From positions 62,001-126,000 of the forward strand of contig JAJSPD010000068.1 of the NCBI GenBank assembly GCA_021307315.1: a DNA stretch of 64,000 nt. Reading direction: 5' to 3'. Below the pieces are notes generated by a model. That model worked only from the letters and a program-made list of their open reading frames with translations, had not been told where the DNA came from and ran no database searches. Positions within the stretch are counted from its first letter, which is position 1. Every line of letters starts with the position of its first letter. Of the stretch, positions 47,706 to 60,487 are shown one piece after another. The DNA comes from Bisporella sp. PMI_857. Taxonomy: Eukaryota > Ascomycota > Leotiomycetes > Helotiales > Helotiaceae. The position numbers and the translations under genes were made by a program.

Positions 47706-50700
47706 TTACTTTTCTGCCCGCATCTTTCTCTTATGCAGTAGATCGTTTCTTTGCTGCCTCGCCTTTTGTTCATCCACCGCCTTCTGGGTCTGTAATTTCT
47801 GCCTATCCGCTGCAGCCTTCAAATTCTGCGATCTCTTCTCGGCTATCAACTTCGCCTGGGCACTTTCCCTTTTCAGCATCTCCTGCATCGCCTGCTGCGC
47901 AAACTTCTGCTGGCCGGTCTGCTGTTGGTGATCAAGCTTAAGGCCTTGCTGTTGGCGCAGTGCTGCACTGTCAATCATCGCTTTGCGTACCTTGGACTGT
48001 TCCACGCACAAATTCTGTGCCGTCAAAGCCTCGCGCTGTTGCGTACTCATCTGCGCGTGCTGGGTCAGCTGATTCTGGTGCACGACCTGAGACGAGTCGA
48101 CTTTGGTCGCCGTCTTTTCGAACTCGCGCCGCTGCCAAGCCTCGTGTTTCAACGCTTCTATTCTGTCTTTTTGCTGCGCTTCTTCCCGCTCTCGGCGCAA
48201 TTTTTCTTGGTGCTCGACCTCGCGGGCCAGACGCTTTTCGGCCTCGTCCCGCCGCTTCTTGTCTTCTTTAGCGATATTCTCGGGCATGCCCACAGCGTTA
48301 GCGGGTTGAACGGCGCCAAGCTGGGCGTAGAATTTGTCGACGCAATGCATGGTTCGCAGGAGCTGTTCAAGCTTCGAGCAGGCTTGAATGCAGCTTTTGT
48401 TGTCACTGGAACGGCTCCATCTTTGCAGATAGATGGTCGGAGACATAAAGTACTTCACCCCGGTCTCAGGGTTGACTTCGGCGAGGACGTTGTCATCATC
48501 GTTGATCACTCGCCACATGACCATGTGCAACAGAGCTTTCGTGACGGTATATGGTTTGGCGTTATCGAGCGCGAGGAATAGGGAGTTCTTGTCGCACCAC
48601 TTTTCAAGGATATTGGCCTTCCCCCTCTCGAGGGCCGCGATGGTGGCTTCCATGTCGTCCGCCCCTTTCGAGCCGTCGCACCGGTATGCCATTTCTTGGA
48701 GAGGAGTTCGACCCTCATGTTCTGACCTGCTGCTAGGGAAGTTGGCGTCGTGCTGGCCGCCCTTAATCAGTGCTGCCACTATGTCGCTGTGTAGATTTCG
48801 GGCGGCTTCATGGAGGCTGCCGTCATTCGGCCTGCATTTGACCTTCAGAAGCGCTTTGACAGCGTCTAGGTTTCCTACGTGAGAAGCAAAGAAAAGCGGT
48901 GTTCTCTCAACATAATCTCGGATGCAGGCGTTGGCGTTGGCTTTGATTAGCTTCTTTACGATGTCACCGCGATGGTATTTCGAAGCTAGTATCAACGGCG
49001 TCGCTTTCGAGAGGGGTGCGACAAAATTCACGTTAGCTATCGTCCAGTCAACAGTGTATTCAAGTATACATGAATAAGGGGATTATAAAATGTACTCACC
49101 TTTGAGCGCGATGAGCTCCTCGATTGCAACAGACGACACCAACCTAGACGGACCCAATGCCCATGCAAGTGCATTGGCAGGCTCTGCAAAGTCATATAGA
49201 TACGTCTCAAATTGGGCATTCACATCACACCCCAGCTCGGCCAGACGCCTCACCAGATTCACCGACTCAGGATGCGTAGTCAAGCAGTCAACGATGGGTG
49301 GGTGTCGGTTGGGGAGAACTGCTTCGAAATTCACCTTTCTCTCCAGGTCCTGACTTTCAGCAAGGACGTTAATGAGGCCAAGTACTATATCTTCTCCCAG
49401 GGGACTGACAATAGCCTCGTGAAATGCGTGTGTCATGCTTTCCTTGTCAGCTCCGCCTTCGACTAATTTGCGTAACAACGTCACGTTCCCGCCTCTGACG
49501 GCTATCTTGAGCGCTTCTCCAGCGTGAAAATTGACGTCGGCCTTGAAAATCAGAGCGTCAATTAGAGTTTCCGATGCCATATCGACGACAAAACAGCTTA
49601 CTGCCTTAAGCAGGGCAAGGTTCACCGGCTCGCCTTGAGCCCCCCATTCAAGCAACAATTCAAGTAGCCAGATGTTACGATCGTCAGGTAAGTGCCAGTC
49701 CCGTGAATACTCCACTACATCCCTCAAAGCTTTACCCACTGTCGATGGACTGATAGACTGGGATAACAGCTCAAGCGCGTCGCGTTCGCATCGAATTGCG
49801 GCTTTGCAGAAAGCATCATCAACAGATGGACCCTCCGCACCGTGATTCAGGAAAAACTGGACAACTTCGAGACCGGACGGTGTGGTCCATTGCACCCCCG
49901 TCAAAACGGCAGCGGCAAAACCAGCTAAGATAGCGCCTATCGATAGCTTAGATTTGGCAAGGTATTCTAGAATATCGAGACGCAAAGACTTTGCTGCTGC
50001 TGTGACAGCGGCAGTGTTCAGGCACTCAGTAAATTTACGCCTACTTGACCCGGCATCTACTACCATGCCAACAATCTGCTTCCTCAGATCGGGATTCGCA
50101 ATTCTCATTGCAGGCTCGAAAGCTGCCATTAGAGACTCAACGGACGGGCGGCATTGGATCAAAAGATGGAGTATATTCGCCCATCCCTCACCCGCGGCAA
50201 GCGCGAAAGAACGACCGCTGTGCATATCAACAGCTGCGCCGCCTTTTTCTAGTAGCAGGAGGGCTAGGCCATATCGGGAGTTCTCGTCACCCTTTAGCAG
50301 CTTTGCGTCAAGGACTTGAATGAGTGTTTCGCTGACAGCATCACCGCGAAGGCCAGCAGAGAGAAGGAGTTCGATCATCTGATGAGCGATTCGGATGTCG
50401 CCTAGTTTGCCTATCTGCGAAATTGCCGCAGCCATAGCGGATTGTGACGGCTTGCCGCGCAGGACAGCCCGAAGAAGTTTCGGTTCTCCTCTCCTGACGG
50501 CAGAAACTACAGGGGCGCCTGATTGACACTCTACCGATGCGCCATACCGGACGAGAGAGTCTGCAAGCTCATACTGCCCGTGCTCGACAGTATGGATCAG
50601 TACCGTGTTGGTAGTAGGCCCACGAGCTCCCGCCCGTAGACATGCCTCAAGTGCCTGATACTGAGCTTTGGCGTAGGATTCTCCCACCGCCAAGTCCAGC

Positions 50701-51632
50701 AAGTCTAGATCTAGCCCCACCCCTTTGTGAGACACAATATCCGCGGCAATGTCCTCCCAGCCAGCATTGATGGAGGCTCTGAGTGCAGCCGCGCCATCGA
50801 AGGCTCGATTTGCGCCTTTCTGCAACAGCCTGCTGACTTTGTTTGCCTGTCCAGATGTTGCTGCCCGGACAAGCCCTTTGTCGCGACAGAATTGGCAAGA
50901 GCCTTTGATGTTGCCCATCAAGGCGTCGACCATGTCGTCCGACCCAGTATCGACAGCATTCAGGAATTCGTTACATAATAGTGATGCATCAGCACCCCTT
51001 GCAAGCAGAACCCTTGCCTTCTCGACCTCGTTCCCAGTGATGGCAGCTGGAAGAGCTTGATTGAGGGCGGTATCATCAGCTTTCATCACTAGGAGCATCA
51101 ATATATCGACTGAGCAGTGACGGGCCGCTTTCTCAAGCAGGTTGCTGCGGACATCATCTTGGTCCTTGCTCCGCATAGCTTTGAACAGACTGTTACTTTT
51201 GCGTCGTGCTAAGCAGACGTCGGCGTCGGAGTCTATCAAAGCCTGAACCAGGCCCGGGGTGGCATTTGGTATGACTCCCTCAGCGATTTTAGTAAGGACG
51301 GCAGTAGCTTCTTTGTACGTGAAATCGCTGGACGATGGTATTCGGCCTTTGTTGTTGTTCATGCGGTGCTGCATCATGAGCTGCTTGGCCCAGTCGCAGT
51401 CGTTATCTGTGGCTTGCATGCTGAGGGTATGGGCATTACGGCTAATGTTGAATTGACTGGAGCTGGCCAGGGAGACTCTAGCTTGAGAGAAACGTGTACT
51501 GGATACTTCGGGGGGACTTGTCGGTGGACTCGTCATAGGTGTCGATGGAGTGCTGATTGCGAAAGTTGATGAAGTCCTTGTACGGATAGATGACACAGTG
51601 CTCGTCGTTCTGGCTGATGGAGAGCCCATCAT
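47706..51632 (-). CDS. Ankyrin-repeat protein with C-terminal Gln-rich coiled coil
   Basis: Two exons, 49100-51632 and 47706-49036, about 1287 aa; 63-bp intron. After a Ser/Thr/Pro-rich N-terminus the protein is almost all degenerate ankyrin repeats of about 33 residues, for example 'KARVLLARGADASLLCNEFL', 'YELADSLVRYGASVECQSGA' and 'TPLILASKYHRGDIVKKLIK', the last formed across the splice. The final 150 residues are charged coiled coil ('KRRDEAEKRLAREVEHQEKL') turning Gln-rich. No NACHT, HET or enzyme domain is seen. Ankyrin repeats bind proteins, so this is probably a scaffold or sensor. The start at 51632 was chosen over a Met at 51740, whose extension lacks ankyrin or Ser/Thr character. 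It is divergent from the tandem-repeat gene. The gene looks intact. Confidence 0.83.
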
Positions 51633-52360
51633 AAAACTAAATAGAAGATTCAGTCGTGCACTCGTGGTTGCAACGAAAAACTGACTTTTGCACTTTTGCA
51701 CTCTTGAACGCAGCTGAATACCAATATGGAAAAATATCAAGTGTTTTTTTGAAAAATAGTCTAGTTTGTGTCCACAGGGGAGTGGCGAGGTATCTCAACT
51801 CAGAGACTTATGCGGTTGAAGAGGCTCTGACAGCTAGCATCGTCGAAACTGGCTGAATCCTTCTAGACTAGGGTTATGTGTAATGACGACGCCCGAGAAC
51901 TACTGTAGCAGAAGCAAGCACATATGTGATGTAACCCATGCAGCGCTTATATCTGGCCCCCGAACTCCCTCCCCGTAGCCTCATTGGTGGAAGCGTGGGG
52001 GAAATGCAGTATTAGAGGTACTTCAACGCTTTGTACCTGTCTCGTAGGGTGGCTGCAGTAAATCGTTTGGTTGCGCGTTAATGTAATTGGACAGCTGTAT
52101 TAAGCTAGGTTGCTTGGATGCATACTTGGGTAGGACAGAGAACTCAGCCGTAGAGCCTTGCAGGCTCTTGATGCCCAACAAACATGACTATGAACGCCTT
52201 GGGGTCTCCTTGCAATCACACTGTTAGGAGCTATAATTGGAAAGGGGTTACTTGTTTCAGTAATCAAATAACTATGAACTGCAGACTACGCATCCAGCTC
52301 AAGATTTTAGGAGCTTTTCATTCATCAAAGTGCAAGAGATAGCGATAGAGAAAGAGAGAG
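51633..52360. promoter_or_regulatory. Divergent promoter, ankyrin/tandem-repeat genes
   Basis: 728 bp between the two starts. An A/G-rich 'gagatagcgatagagaaaga' leader immediately precedes the plus-strand ATG. No regulator site recognised. Confidence 0.45.
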
Positions 52361-55300
52361 ATGGCAGAACTTCAAGTCCCAGCTCCAGGCTCGGCCGAAC
52401 GGGTTTCCGCCCACCTTAATGGCCGCGGTCTCGGTTGTTCACATACCTCAAAGTACAATGTTAATGATATCCAAAGCCAACACCTGTACCCGAGTCGTCT
52501 TGGATTCTTTCATGTCACCAGTCCAGAGATCAGAGTCAGTTTTCTAGACACAGGGAAACTCTGCAAAAATTGTCTTGTCCTCGTTGTGCCAGATGGATTC
52601 GTCTACTGGTCCACGTTCTTAACCCTGAAGACCAGTACCAGCAGCAACAAGGAGAAACCTTCCCTAGATCCCCTCGACACCTTAGTGCCCCCAGCACGAT
52701 GGCTAGACACAACACAGTCGTCAGAGGTCTGTCTGGAATTGTACCAAGCCGGGACCGAAGCCTTCTCTCAAGTCTCGCCCCTATCTAGAAATATCGCACC
52801 TCATCTCATCACACCGCCTAGAGTAATCAATATACCTCAGGTTGCAGGAGCCAAAGAGGCATGGCAGTGGTTACAGGAGCAGCGCAAGCCTTTCTACATT
52901 GATCAATTACATCTCGCAAGGGGATGGGGCCCTATTGCCGAAAAAAGGGCAGTAAGCGATTCCATGATTGTAGAGAGGACTGGAACAGCTTTTGTCCCAG
53001 CACCTCGGAAGGCCGAACCCAAGGCTCAGAAGTCACCTCCCTCGAAAATGAACGCCGCCTCACCCGATAGTAAGATACCTAAAATCGATGCCATAGTCAC
53101 CGAGAAGCATAAGGTGGGACAAGAACCTGTGAAGCGCAAACTACTACCCTCAAAGGCAGTGACTAGTACTGAAGAGGCAGCTAGTCCTAGTACTATTGTC
53201 ACGGCAAAGCCCTATGAACCTTCTAAGCCACATGGTGTGAAAAAGCGCTCGACATCTATCTCATCTGCGATGTCGAAAAACGTGACTTCTGCCAAAATTG
53301 ATGTAGCTCTCGTTGACAAAAAAGGAGAGACATCAAGTGCAGGGCCGGTGACGAAGCCTGCTAAGAAAACTTTGTCTGCAACAAAACAGGCGCCTTCTGC
53401 CAAAGCTGATATAAATCTCATCGACAAGACGGGAGAGACATTGACCGCAGTTCCAGTAGAAAAGTCTACTAAGAAAACTTTATCTGCGACGAATACGAAG
53501 ACAGTCTCAACGAGCAAGAGCAAAAAAGAGAAGGCCACCGGCACATCAGAGCCGTCCGATCTGCTGCAATTGCTGAATTCTGGGGCTGAGCCTGTCGGAA
53601 GTTTGGGTCCGGGAGGTAATGCCCTCGATCTGATGCGGTCAGTAGCAAGTAACTCGGTCCCTAAGCAAGCTGTGAGTAGGACCACAACCAAATCGCAATC
53701 CCACTTTGCTGATGTTATGATAGCGACAAAAGCCAGAACAGGAATTGCCGCATAGTCTTACGGTAATCGCACCAGGAATAGCATCAGATCAGGAGATAGA
53801 GCCGCAAGCCACCGTCAAAGTGAAGTCGCCGCCACCAAAAACGACTGCTCGTTCCACCTACACCAAGAACTGGTGCCGGCACGATCCGATTCCGTTCGAC
53901 AGCCCGATAACAACGTTGACTTTGGCGGACTACGAGCGCCGTGCCGAGGCGACCGACCACAAAATGGTGTCTGCATCTCATCTACCACTGAAGCAGTTGC
54001 TCGGGAAGAAAGCCGCTCATGTTGAGGACAAGCTGGTCTTCTCAGGACCTGGGTCATCGTCGGGATCATCCAAGCTTGTCTCGCTTTTGGCGCCGGCCGG
54101 CCGGGGAGAGAGATCAGTGGCTGTGGCCGACTCCAAGTTCATGGATTCTATCACCCATAAGCTATCAACCAAGCCCTTCTCATCAGCCAAGACAGGAAGC
54201 ACCAAGCCCACCAGCAAAGAGCCCTCCGAGGCCAAGACCTCTAAGAGCAAACCTTCTGGCGACAAGTCTTACTTTCAGAAACCTCTTGAGCACAAGGCTG
54301 TTGAGGACAAGTTTACGAAAGAAATGCCTCCCGCGGCTAGGTACCCAAAGGACATGTCCGTCAAGGGCAAGCCCATTAAGGAACAGTTTGTAGAAGACAG
54401 GTCTATGTCAGAAAAGCCCGCCAAGGACAAATCTGGGATAGAAAAGCCTGTCGAGGACAAATCTGGTACAGGAAAGCCTGTCAAGGACAAATCTGGGATA
54501 GAAAAGCTTGTCAAGGACAAATCCGGGATAGAAAAGCTTGTCAAGGACAAATCCGGGATAGAAAAGCTTATCAAGGACAAATCTGGGATAGAAAAGCTTA
54601 TCAAGGACAAATCCGGGATAGAAAAGCTTATCAAGGACAAATCTGGGATAGAAAAGCTTATCAAGGACAAATCCGATATAGAAAAGCTTGTCAAGGACAA
54701 GCTTACCAAAAAAACGCTTTTCAAGGAAAATCGTACCAAGGAAAAGTGTGCTGGCGACCGGCTTGACCAAAAGAGACATGTGGAGGAAAATGATCTCAAG
54801 AAAAAGGGTTCTACGAAGGACAAGCTCCACGGGCGCACGCAGAAAAGGGAGGATCATGCCGTGGGTATGCCGTCTAAGGTAAAGCGTTCTAGTAATAATA
54901 TGGGAGAGATCCAGCCTCCTGAGAATCCCCCGACGAAGCCTAGCGGTACTCCTCTCAAACCTGCGCCCCTTGAGAGTATGCCTCCTACTGGGAATGATCC
55001 AACCAATAACACTTCAGCAACAGAGCCAGGAAACACAGATCCGGGAGCTGCTTCTCCAGCAAATGTAAATCCAGCAACAGAGCCAGGAAACAATCCGTTA
55101 TCTACTGGAAATGATCCAGGTAATACAGAGCCAGAAAAGACAAATCCGGGAGCTGCTCCTCCAGCAAATGTAAATCCAGTAACAGAGCCAGGAGACACTC
55201 CGGTTTCTACCGGGAATAATCCAGGTAACACAGAGCCAGGAAACACAAAGCCAGGAAACACAAAGCCAGGAAACACAGATCCGGGGGCTACTTCTCCAGC

Positions 55301-57611
55301 AAATGTAAACCCAGCAACAGAGCCAGGAGATACTCCGTCTTCTACCGGGAATAATCTAGGCAACACAGAGCCAGGAAACACAAATCCGGGGGCTACTCCT
55401 CCAGCAAATGTAAACCTAGCAACAGAGCCAGGAGATACTCCGTCTTCTACCGGGAATAATCTAGGCAACACAGAGCCAGGAAACACAAATCCGGGGGCTA
55501 CTCCTCCAGCAAATGTAAACCTAGCAACAGAGCCAGGAGATACTCCGTCTTCTACCGGGAATAATCCAGGCAACACAGAGCCAGCAAACACAAATCCGGG
55601 GGCTACTCCTCCAGCAAATGTAAACCTAGCAACAGAGCCAGGAGATACTCCGTCTTCTACCGGGAATAATCTAGGCAACACAGAGCCAGGAAACACAAAT
55701 CCGGGGGCTACTCCTCCAGCAAATGTAAACCTAGCAACAGAGCCAGGAGATACTCCGTCTTCTACCGGGAATAATCCAGGCAACACAGAGCCAGCAAACA
55801 CAAATCCGGGGGCTACTCCTCCAGCAAATGTAAACCCAGCAGCAGAGCCAGGAGATACTCCGTCTTCTACCGGGAATAATCCAGGTAACACAGAGCCAAA
55901 AAACACAGATCCGGGAGTTGCTCCTCTAGCGAATCTAAATCCAGCAACAGAGCCAAGAAACACTTCGTTTTCTACTAGAAATGATCCAGGTAATACAAAG
56001 CCAGCAAACACAGACCCGGGAGCTGCTTCTCCAGCAAATGCAAATCCGGCAACAGAACCAGGAAGCGATCCGTTTTCTACTAGGAATGATCCGGGTAACA
56101 CAAAGCCAGGACACACAGAGCCAGGGGCCACGTCTCCGCAGACACCTTTTACCAAGAGTCCTAATAATGAAACTCCCGGGGATACCGCTCCTGGAGTCAA
56201 TCTAGGGCGTATCTCGCCTGCCCAGGAGTCTACCAGAGGCTTAGAACACAGACCTCACAATCAGGATCTTAGTGGAAATTTGGGGTATCACCTAGGCGAG
56301 ATGGCCGTCGACAAGCCGTCCGAACAATCTCCACTTGTCAACGAAGCCTCGGGATCTGTTAGAACACCAGTTGACCTTCTTCCCACGAACTCTGAAGCCA
56401 ATGATATGAAGGAATCCGGACAGGATCCCATCCTCAGAACGACGGATCGAGTTGGAGCCGGGAAGACGTCGCCCCCCCACAGCCCTGGCGTTAAGCCCGT
56501 TATCAGGCAGCCTCCTGTCAAGCAGTTCCTCCAGAAGCCGGCTGTCGAAAAGCCGACTGAAAAGAAGGCTGTGGCAGCAGTCGCGACAGGGTTGGCGGTG
56601 GGCGCAGGTGTAGGGATGGTAGTGGGCTTAATGGAAGCCTCCCAAGATCCGCTCATTGAAGATCATCACACCGATGCAGAGTCTATAGATGAGCACGGCC
56701 ATAGTTCTGAACGCGCATCATTTGCCTCCGATACTCCTCAATCACACGCATCTCCAGAGTTTGAAGCAGGTATTCAAACTGACAATGAGGGAGAAGACAG
56801 TGAGGGAGAAGACAATGAGGGAGATGACAATGAGGGAGATGACGGTGTGGGAGAAGACAATGACAGAGATAGTGATGAGGGAGACAATGAAGGAGATGGT
56901 GGTGTGGGAGAAGACAATGAGAGAGATGACGATGAGGGAGACAATGAAGGAGATGATGATGAGAGAGATGACGATGAGAGAGATGACGATGAGAGAGATG
57001 ACGATGAGGGAGATGACGATGAGGGAGATGACGATGAGAGAGATGGCGATGAGGGAGACGACAATGAGAGAGACGACGATGAGGGAGACGACAATGATGG
57101 AGATGACGATGATGGAGATGACGATGATAGAGATGATGATGATGAGGGAGATGACGATGAGGGAGATGACGACGAGAGAGACGATGATGAGGGAGATGAC
57201 AATGATGGAGATGACGATGAGAGAGACGATGATGAGGGAGATGACGATGAGGGAGATGACGATGAGGGAGATGACGATGAGAGAGACGATGATGAGGGAG
57301 ATGACGATGAGGGAGATGACGATGAGAGAGACGATGATGAGGGAGATGACAATGATGGAGATGACGATGAGAGAGACGATGATGGAGATGACGATGAGAG
57401 AGACGATGATGAGGGAGATGACAATGATGGAGATGATGATGATGAGGGAGATGATAATGAGGGAGATGACGATGAGGGAGATGACGATGAGAGAGACGAT
57501 GATGAGGGAGATGGCAATGATGGAGATGACGATTACGGAGATGGCGATTACGGATATGACGATGAGGGGGATGACAATTACGGAGATGACGATTACGGCG
57601 ATGACGGTTAG
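52361..57611 (+). CDS. Large disordered protein with three tandem-repeat tracts
   Basis: Two exons, 52361-53671 and 53742-57611, about 1726 aa. A 70-bp intron (gtgagt...acag) joins two long open frames that would otherwise look like separate genes. The first about 180 residues look folded ('LGFFHVTSPEIRVSFLDTGK', 'QVAGAKEAWQWLQEQRKPFY'); no family recognised. Next comes Lys/Ser/Thr-rich sequence, then nine decapeptides of 'DKSGIEKLVK' type (residues about 666-755), then about ten 35-residue Pro/Asn/Thr/Gly repeats containing 'GDTPSSTGNN' and 'PGATPPANVN' (about 854-1233). A hydrophobic Ala/Gly/Val segment ('VAAVATGLAVGAGVGMVVGL', about 1380-1403) precedes an Asp/Glu tail of pentapeptides (about 1451-1726). 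The Ala/Gly segment could be a membrane helix or self-assembly patch. Function unknown; the divergent ankyrin gene may be a partner. Confidence 0.75.
54426..54695 (+). repeat. 30-bp coding tandem repeat, nine copies
   Basis: Unit 'gacaaatctgggatagaaaa' plus ten more bases, in phase with the reading frame, encoding DKSGIEKLVK variants. Copies differ mainly by single transitions. Confidence 0.92.
54991..56129 (+). repeat. 105-bp coding tandem repeat, about ten copies
   Basis: Starts of 'gatactccgtcttctaccgg' recur at a strict 105-bp spacing between about 55329 and 55854; outer copies are more diverged and contain a 15-bp sub-repeat (GNTEP/GNTKP). The central copies are nearly identical, so expansion or homogenisation is recent. 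Confidence 0.92.
56781..57605 (+). repeat. 15-bp acidic coding repeat
   Basis: Variants of 'gagggagatgacgat' repeat about 55 times and encode EGDDD, ERDDD and DGDDD pentapeptides. Confidence 0.92.
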
Positions 57612-58070
57612 GAGAATGCTATGATCAGTTCAATGACAGTGATTAGCAGGAAGTGAGTAATGAAGATGACAATCAATAGAGTGAGATGGAAGATGAAATT
57701 AGTCAATGGTGGTCGGATAGCAGCTTGGAGCAAGGGACTTCGAACGACAGTGATTGATGGATTTAATTGGTAGACACAAGTGTACATAACAAGGCTCGAT
57801 AGGACAGTAGCTACATAAATGTAAAGAAGCAAGACAACGGGCGAGATTTTAACAGAATTAAATTCTTACTAGTATATATTTAGAGAAACCGTTCCACTTG
57901 CACTGGAACATGCCACCTCTTAGCTTTTTGTTTCCTTTATCATTCATCTCAAGCCACTTGCCCCACAAGTTCCAATTCACGTTAACCACAGGAAATAGTG
58001 CGTTTTTGAACTTGACCATGTGGGTGTTACCCTGTTTGCCAACAAAAATATTTTGGTACTATAAGCCAGG
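57612..58070. other. 3' region with possible lost coding tail
   Basis: Just after the stop at 57609-57611, another frame reads 'DQFNDSD', 'QEVSNEDDNQ' and 'SEMEDEISQWWSDSSLEQGT' with two in-frame stops to about 57756. This acidic, protein-like tail may once have continued the repeat protein. The rest is AT-rich. Confidence 0.4.
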
Positions 58071-58176
58071 TAATTGTGGCCCCATAACCCCCTAGTAGAC
58101 TTCGCCTCCTAGTGGGTTACAGCGCAACGCGATTTTAGGAGGCGAAGTCTACTAGGGGGTTATGGGGCCACAATTA
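58071..58176. mobile_element. 106-bp palindromic MITE-like element
   Basis: Two perfect 40-bp inverted arms (58071-58110 and 58137-58176) surround a 26-bp loop. The left arm reads 'taattgtggccccataaccc' and 20 more bases. The arms end in TA on both sides, which fits insertion at a TA target as in Tc1/mariner-type elements. No transposase is encoded. DNA or RNA from it would fold into a long hairpin. Confidence 0.8.
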
Positions 58177-60487
58177 TATAAACTTAGTGTGACCCTTAAA
58201 CAGTGCCTATAGACTTTGCTGACTAATTGCCAAGAATAAAATCCATTTACAAGTTGAAGTATAAATTTTGACCGAAGTTAGTTATAGAAGAAGAATATTA
58301 AAACAGTTAAAGGAGTTAGGGACAAAGGAGACAGATCATAACCATCTACTTCAATGAATAAATATCCCTGGCGTGGTTGTTGTCCCATATCGGATCTGTG
58401 CGACCAAATGCTAGAGGCTAAGCGAAAAAGAGGATCCAAGCTTGAACAACAGCAGGAGTCATTTCGCCATCACTGTTGAAGGTGATAATGGCAAGTGCAT
58501 CTATCCGTAAGCCCAAATTTTTGGGCATCTCCTTCAGATTATATTACTTCCTATTTAGGTAGATTCTAACTTCCTACGTTGTGTTATAAGTATAAGCGTC
58601 TTCTCAAAAAAAAAAGCAAGACGTAGGTTGGAAGCTCCCGTAAATGGCGGAAGCACTCCTCGGACCCCACTTGTAGAAAGAAAAGAAGAAAGTCACGTAG
58701 CCTTCAGAGAGTATAGGGCAAACAAGTCAATTGCTGAAGGTTATAGAACCTAAACTGCAGGAGAAAATCCCTCTACTTTATAGAGGTGTGATACTCACAT
58801 GTCATTACACTGATGCCTACGTTGCCTACTGGTGCCTACTGGTGCCTATACTGGTGCCTACAATAGACTAGGTATGGTCCTTCGGCCTAACCTGTTCAAC
58901 ACCACTCCCCGGAGTTTGCCAGGGAAAAGGCCCTATGATACCTTCTAGTGACTGTTAAGCATTGGTAAAAGTTCTTGTTGCATATCGCTCTGAGATTGTA
59001 CAAGAGAGGTGAGTAAGAGCTGTTCTAGTACATGAACAGAGCCCAACTATCAGCAGCAGGCTTTTGTGGATTACCGGGATAGTTTCGTTGATTTATTGTC
59101 TCGCTGACAAGAGATGATGACCAGTGTCAAAGAATAACAGCGCTTTCCTGCAGAGTTGCTTAGTGAAATGTGAAGTTCTTCTAGCAAGATTTTTTTCCAT
59201 AGCCTCACGCATACAGGATATATCTTTGTACTAGCTAGCCGAGGACCGAGACAAGAGAAATATTGACCCAAAAGTTTGGTTATAAACGATTAATTCTGCC
59301 CTCAAATTCTAATGAATGATTGGTGAATAGAAGCGTTGAAGGTGGTTGTCGGGTGCCTTGGCTCCTCTTCGTTTTTTTTGGGGGGGGGGGGGGGGGTAAG
59401 GGAAACTTATTGCACAATCAGCACAAGAACTATTGCTAATTAAACACGAAATAAGTCCGAAATATTTCTCGGAATTCCTTGTTTATTGAAATTCATATTG
59501 GACACGATTCTACAGTCGCTTTTTGTATAATAACAAGCAATATCGAGCTTTCAGGTATTCTGGATCGAACATACTCTTTACTTCTATTACTAAGAGACCG
59601 ATATACTACGGACTCATATATCCCCTATGACAGATGTTTAGAGCTAGTATCATGCCGACTTGTCCGCGCTCTCTAGGTGAATCAGCTTCAATGGAGAACG
59701 CACAACTTCTGCAGTAGGCCATACAAAGCCTAATACGAAAACATAGCTTTACCGGCCCGAGAGGGCATCACAACTCTGGAAGCGGATCAAATTAAAGGTG
59801 ATATATTCTAACGAAGATAAGGATAGCATTGTTGAACTTCTAGGTCACTAATTGCGAAATCAGACCCTTGATAATCGCATCACGGATAATGAGCTCATAA
59901 TCAGCATTTTGGCAAAATAAATAAATCACCAAGTAGAAGCACCCTGTAAGAGTAAAGTTGTAAGAGTAGAGTCGTTCAGTATGACCAACCGACGTCATAG
60001 TCTTTCCTTTGCTTGCGCCGCCATTGCTCTAGAGTAAATAGATATTGTCTCTACTCTCCAACTGATATATTGTGAGTCTTGAAAGATCCAGTCTATAGAT
60101 TTATGAAACAACTTACCGTGGTTCTCTTTCGGTTGATGCTTAGCAATTAGAGTATCAGAGCATCGCAAAAAGCGGAAACAAAATCGATCTATGTTATCAA
60201 TAGTAGCCCTCTTGCTTGAAATATCATGGTTAGCTATTTTTTTAATTGACTACAAATCCTTTCTGTAATGACTACGAGTTTGAGAGTGTACTAGTATAAT
60301 TTGAACCGATGAACTGTTAGCATGGGCCGTTGTTTTGTGTTGGGAGCCTCAGACACCTACTTACTCTCCGCCTTAGCTAGCTCCTCCTTCTCTCTTCTCT
60401 CTTCAGCCGATTTGCAACCCTTTAGCTATGCCATACAATTCAAGCTGTATTTCACACTGTCAGAGCCTCCCACTCGATGGTCGTGAC
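58177..60487. other. Gene-poor region with short repeats
   Basis: No gene found. Contains imperfect tandem copies of 'ctactggtgc' at about 58811-58862 and a T8-G17 homopolymer at about 59372-59396. An open frame at 59479-59676 has no recognised product. Confidence 0.45.

Noticed and set aside
47925..48581. Plus-strand open frame of 218 aa inside the ankyrin gene
   Set aside because: Opposite the coiled-coil exon; no start context or family signal.
54854..56200. Long minus-strand open frame (448 aa) opposite the 105-bp repeats
   Set aside because: It is the shadow of the repetitive plus-strand gene; low-complexity repeats keep several frames open.
56689..57624. Met/Glu/Arg-rich plus-strand and Ser/Pro minus-strand open frames over the acidic tract
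   Set aside because: Both follow from the 15-bp repeat read in other frames; the Asp/Glu frame is continuous with the rest of the gene.
59372..59396. T8-G17 homopolymer run
   Set aside because: Likely a simple microsatellite or an assembly-sensitive spot; no further structure.
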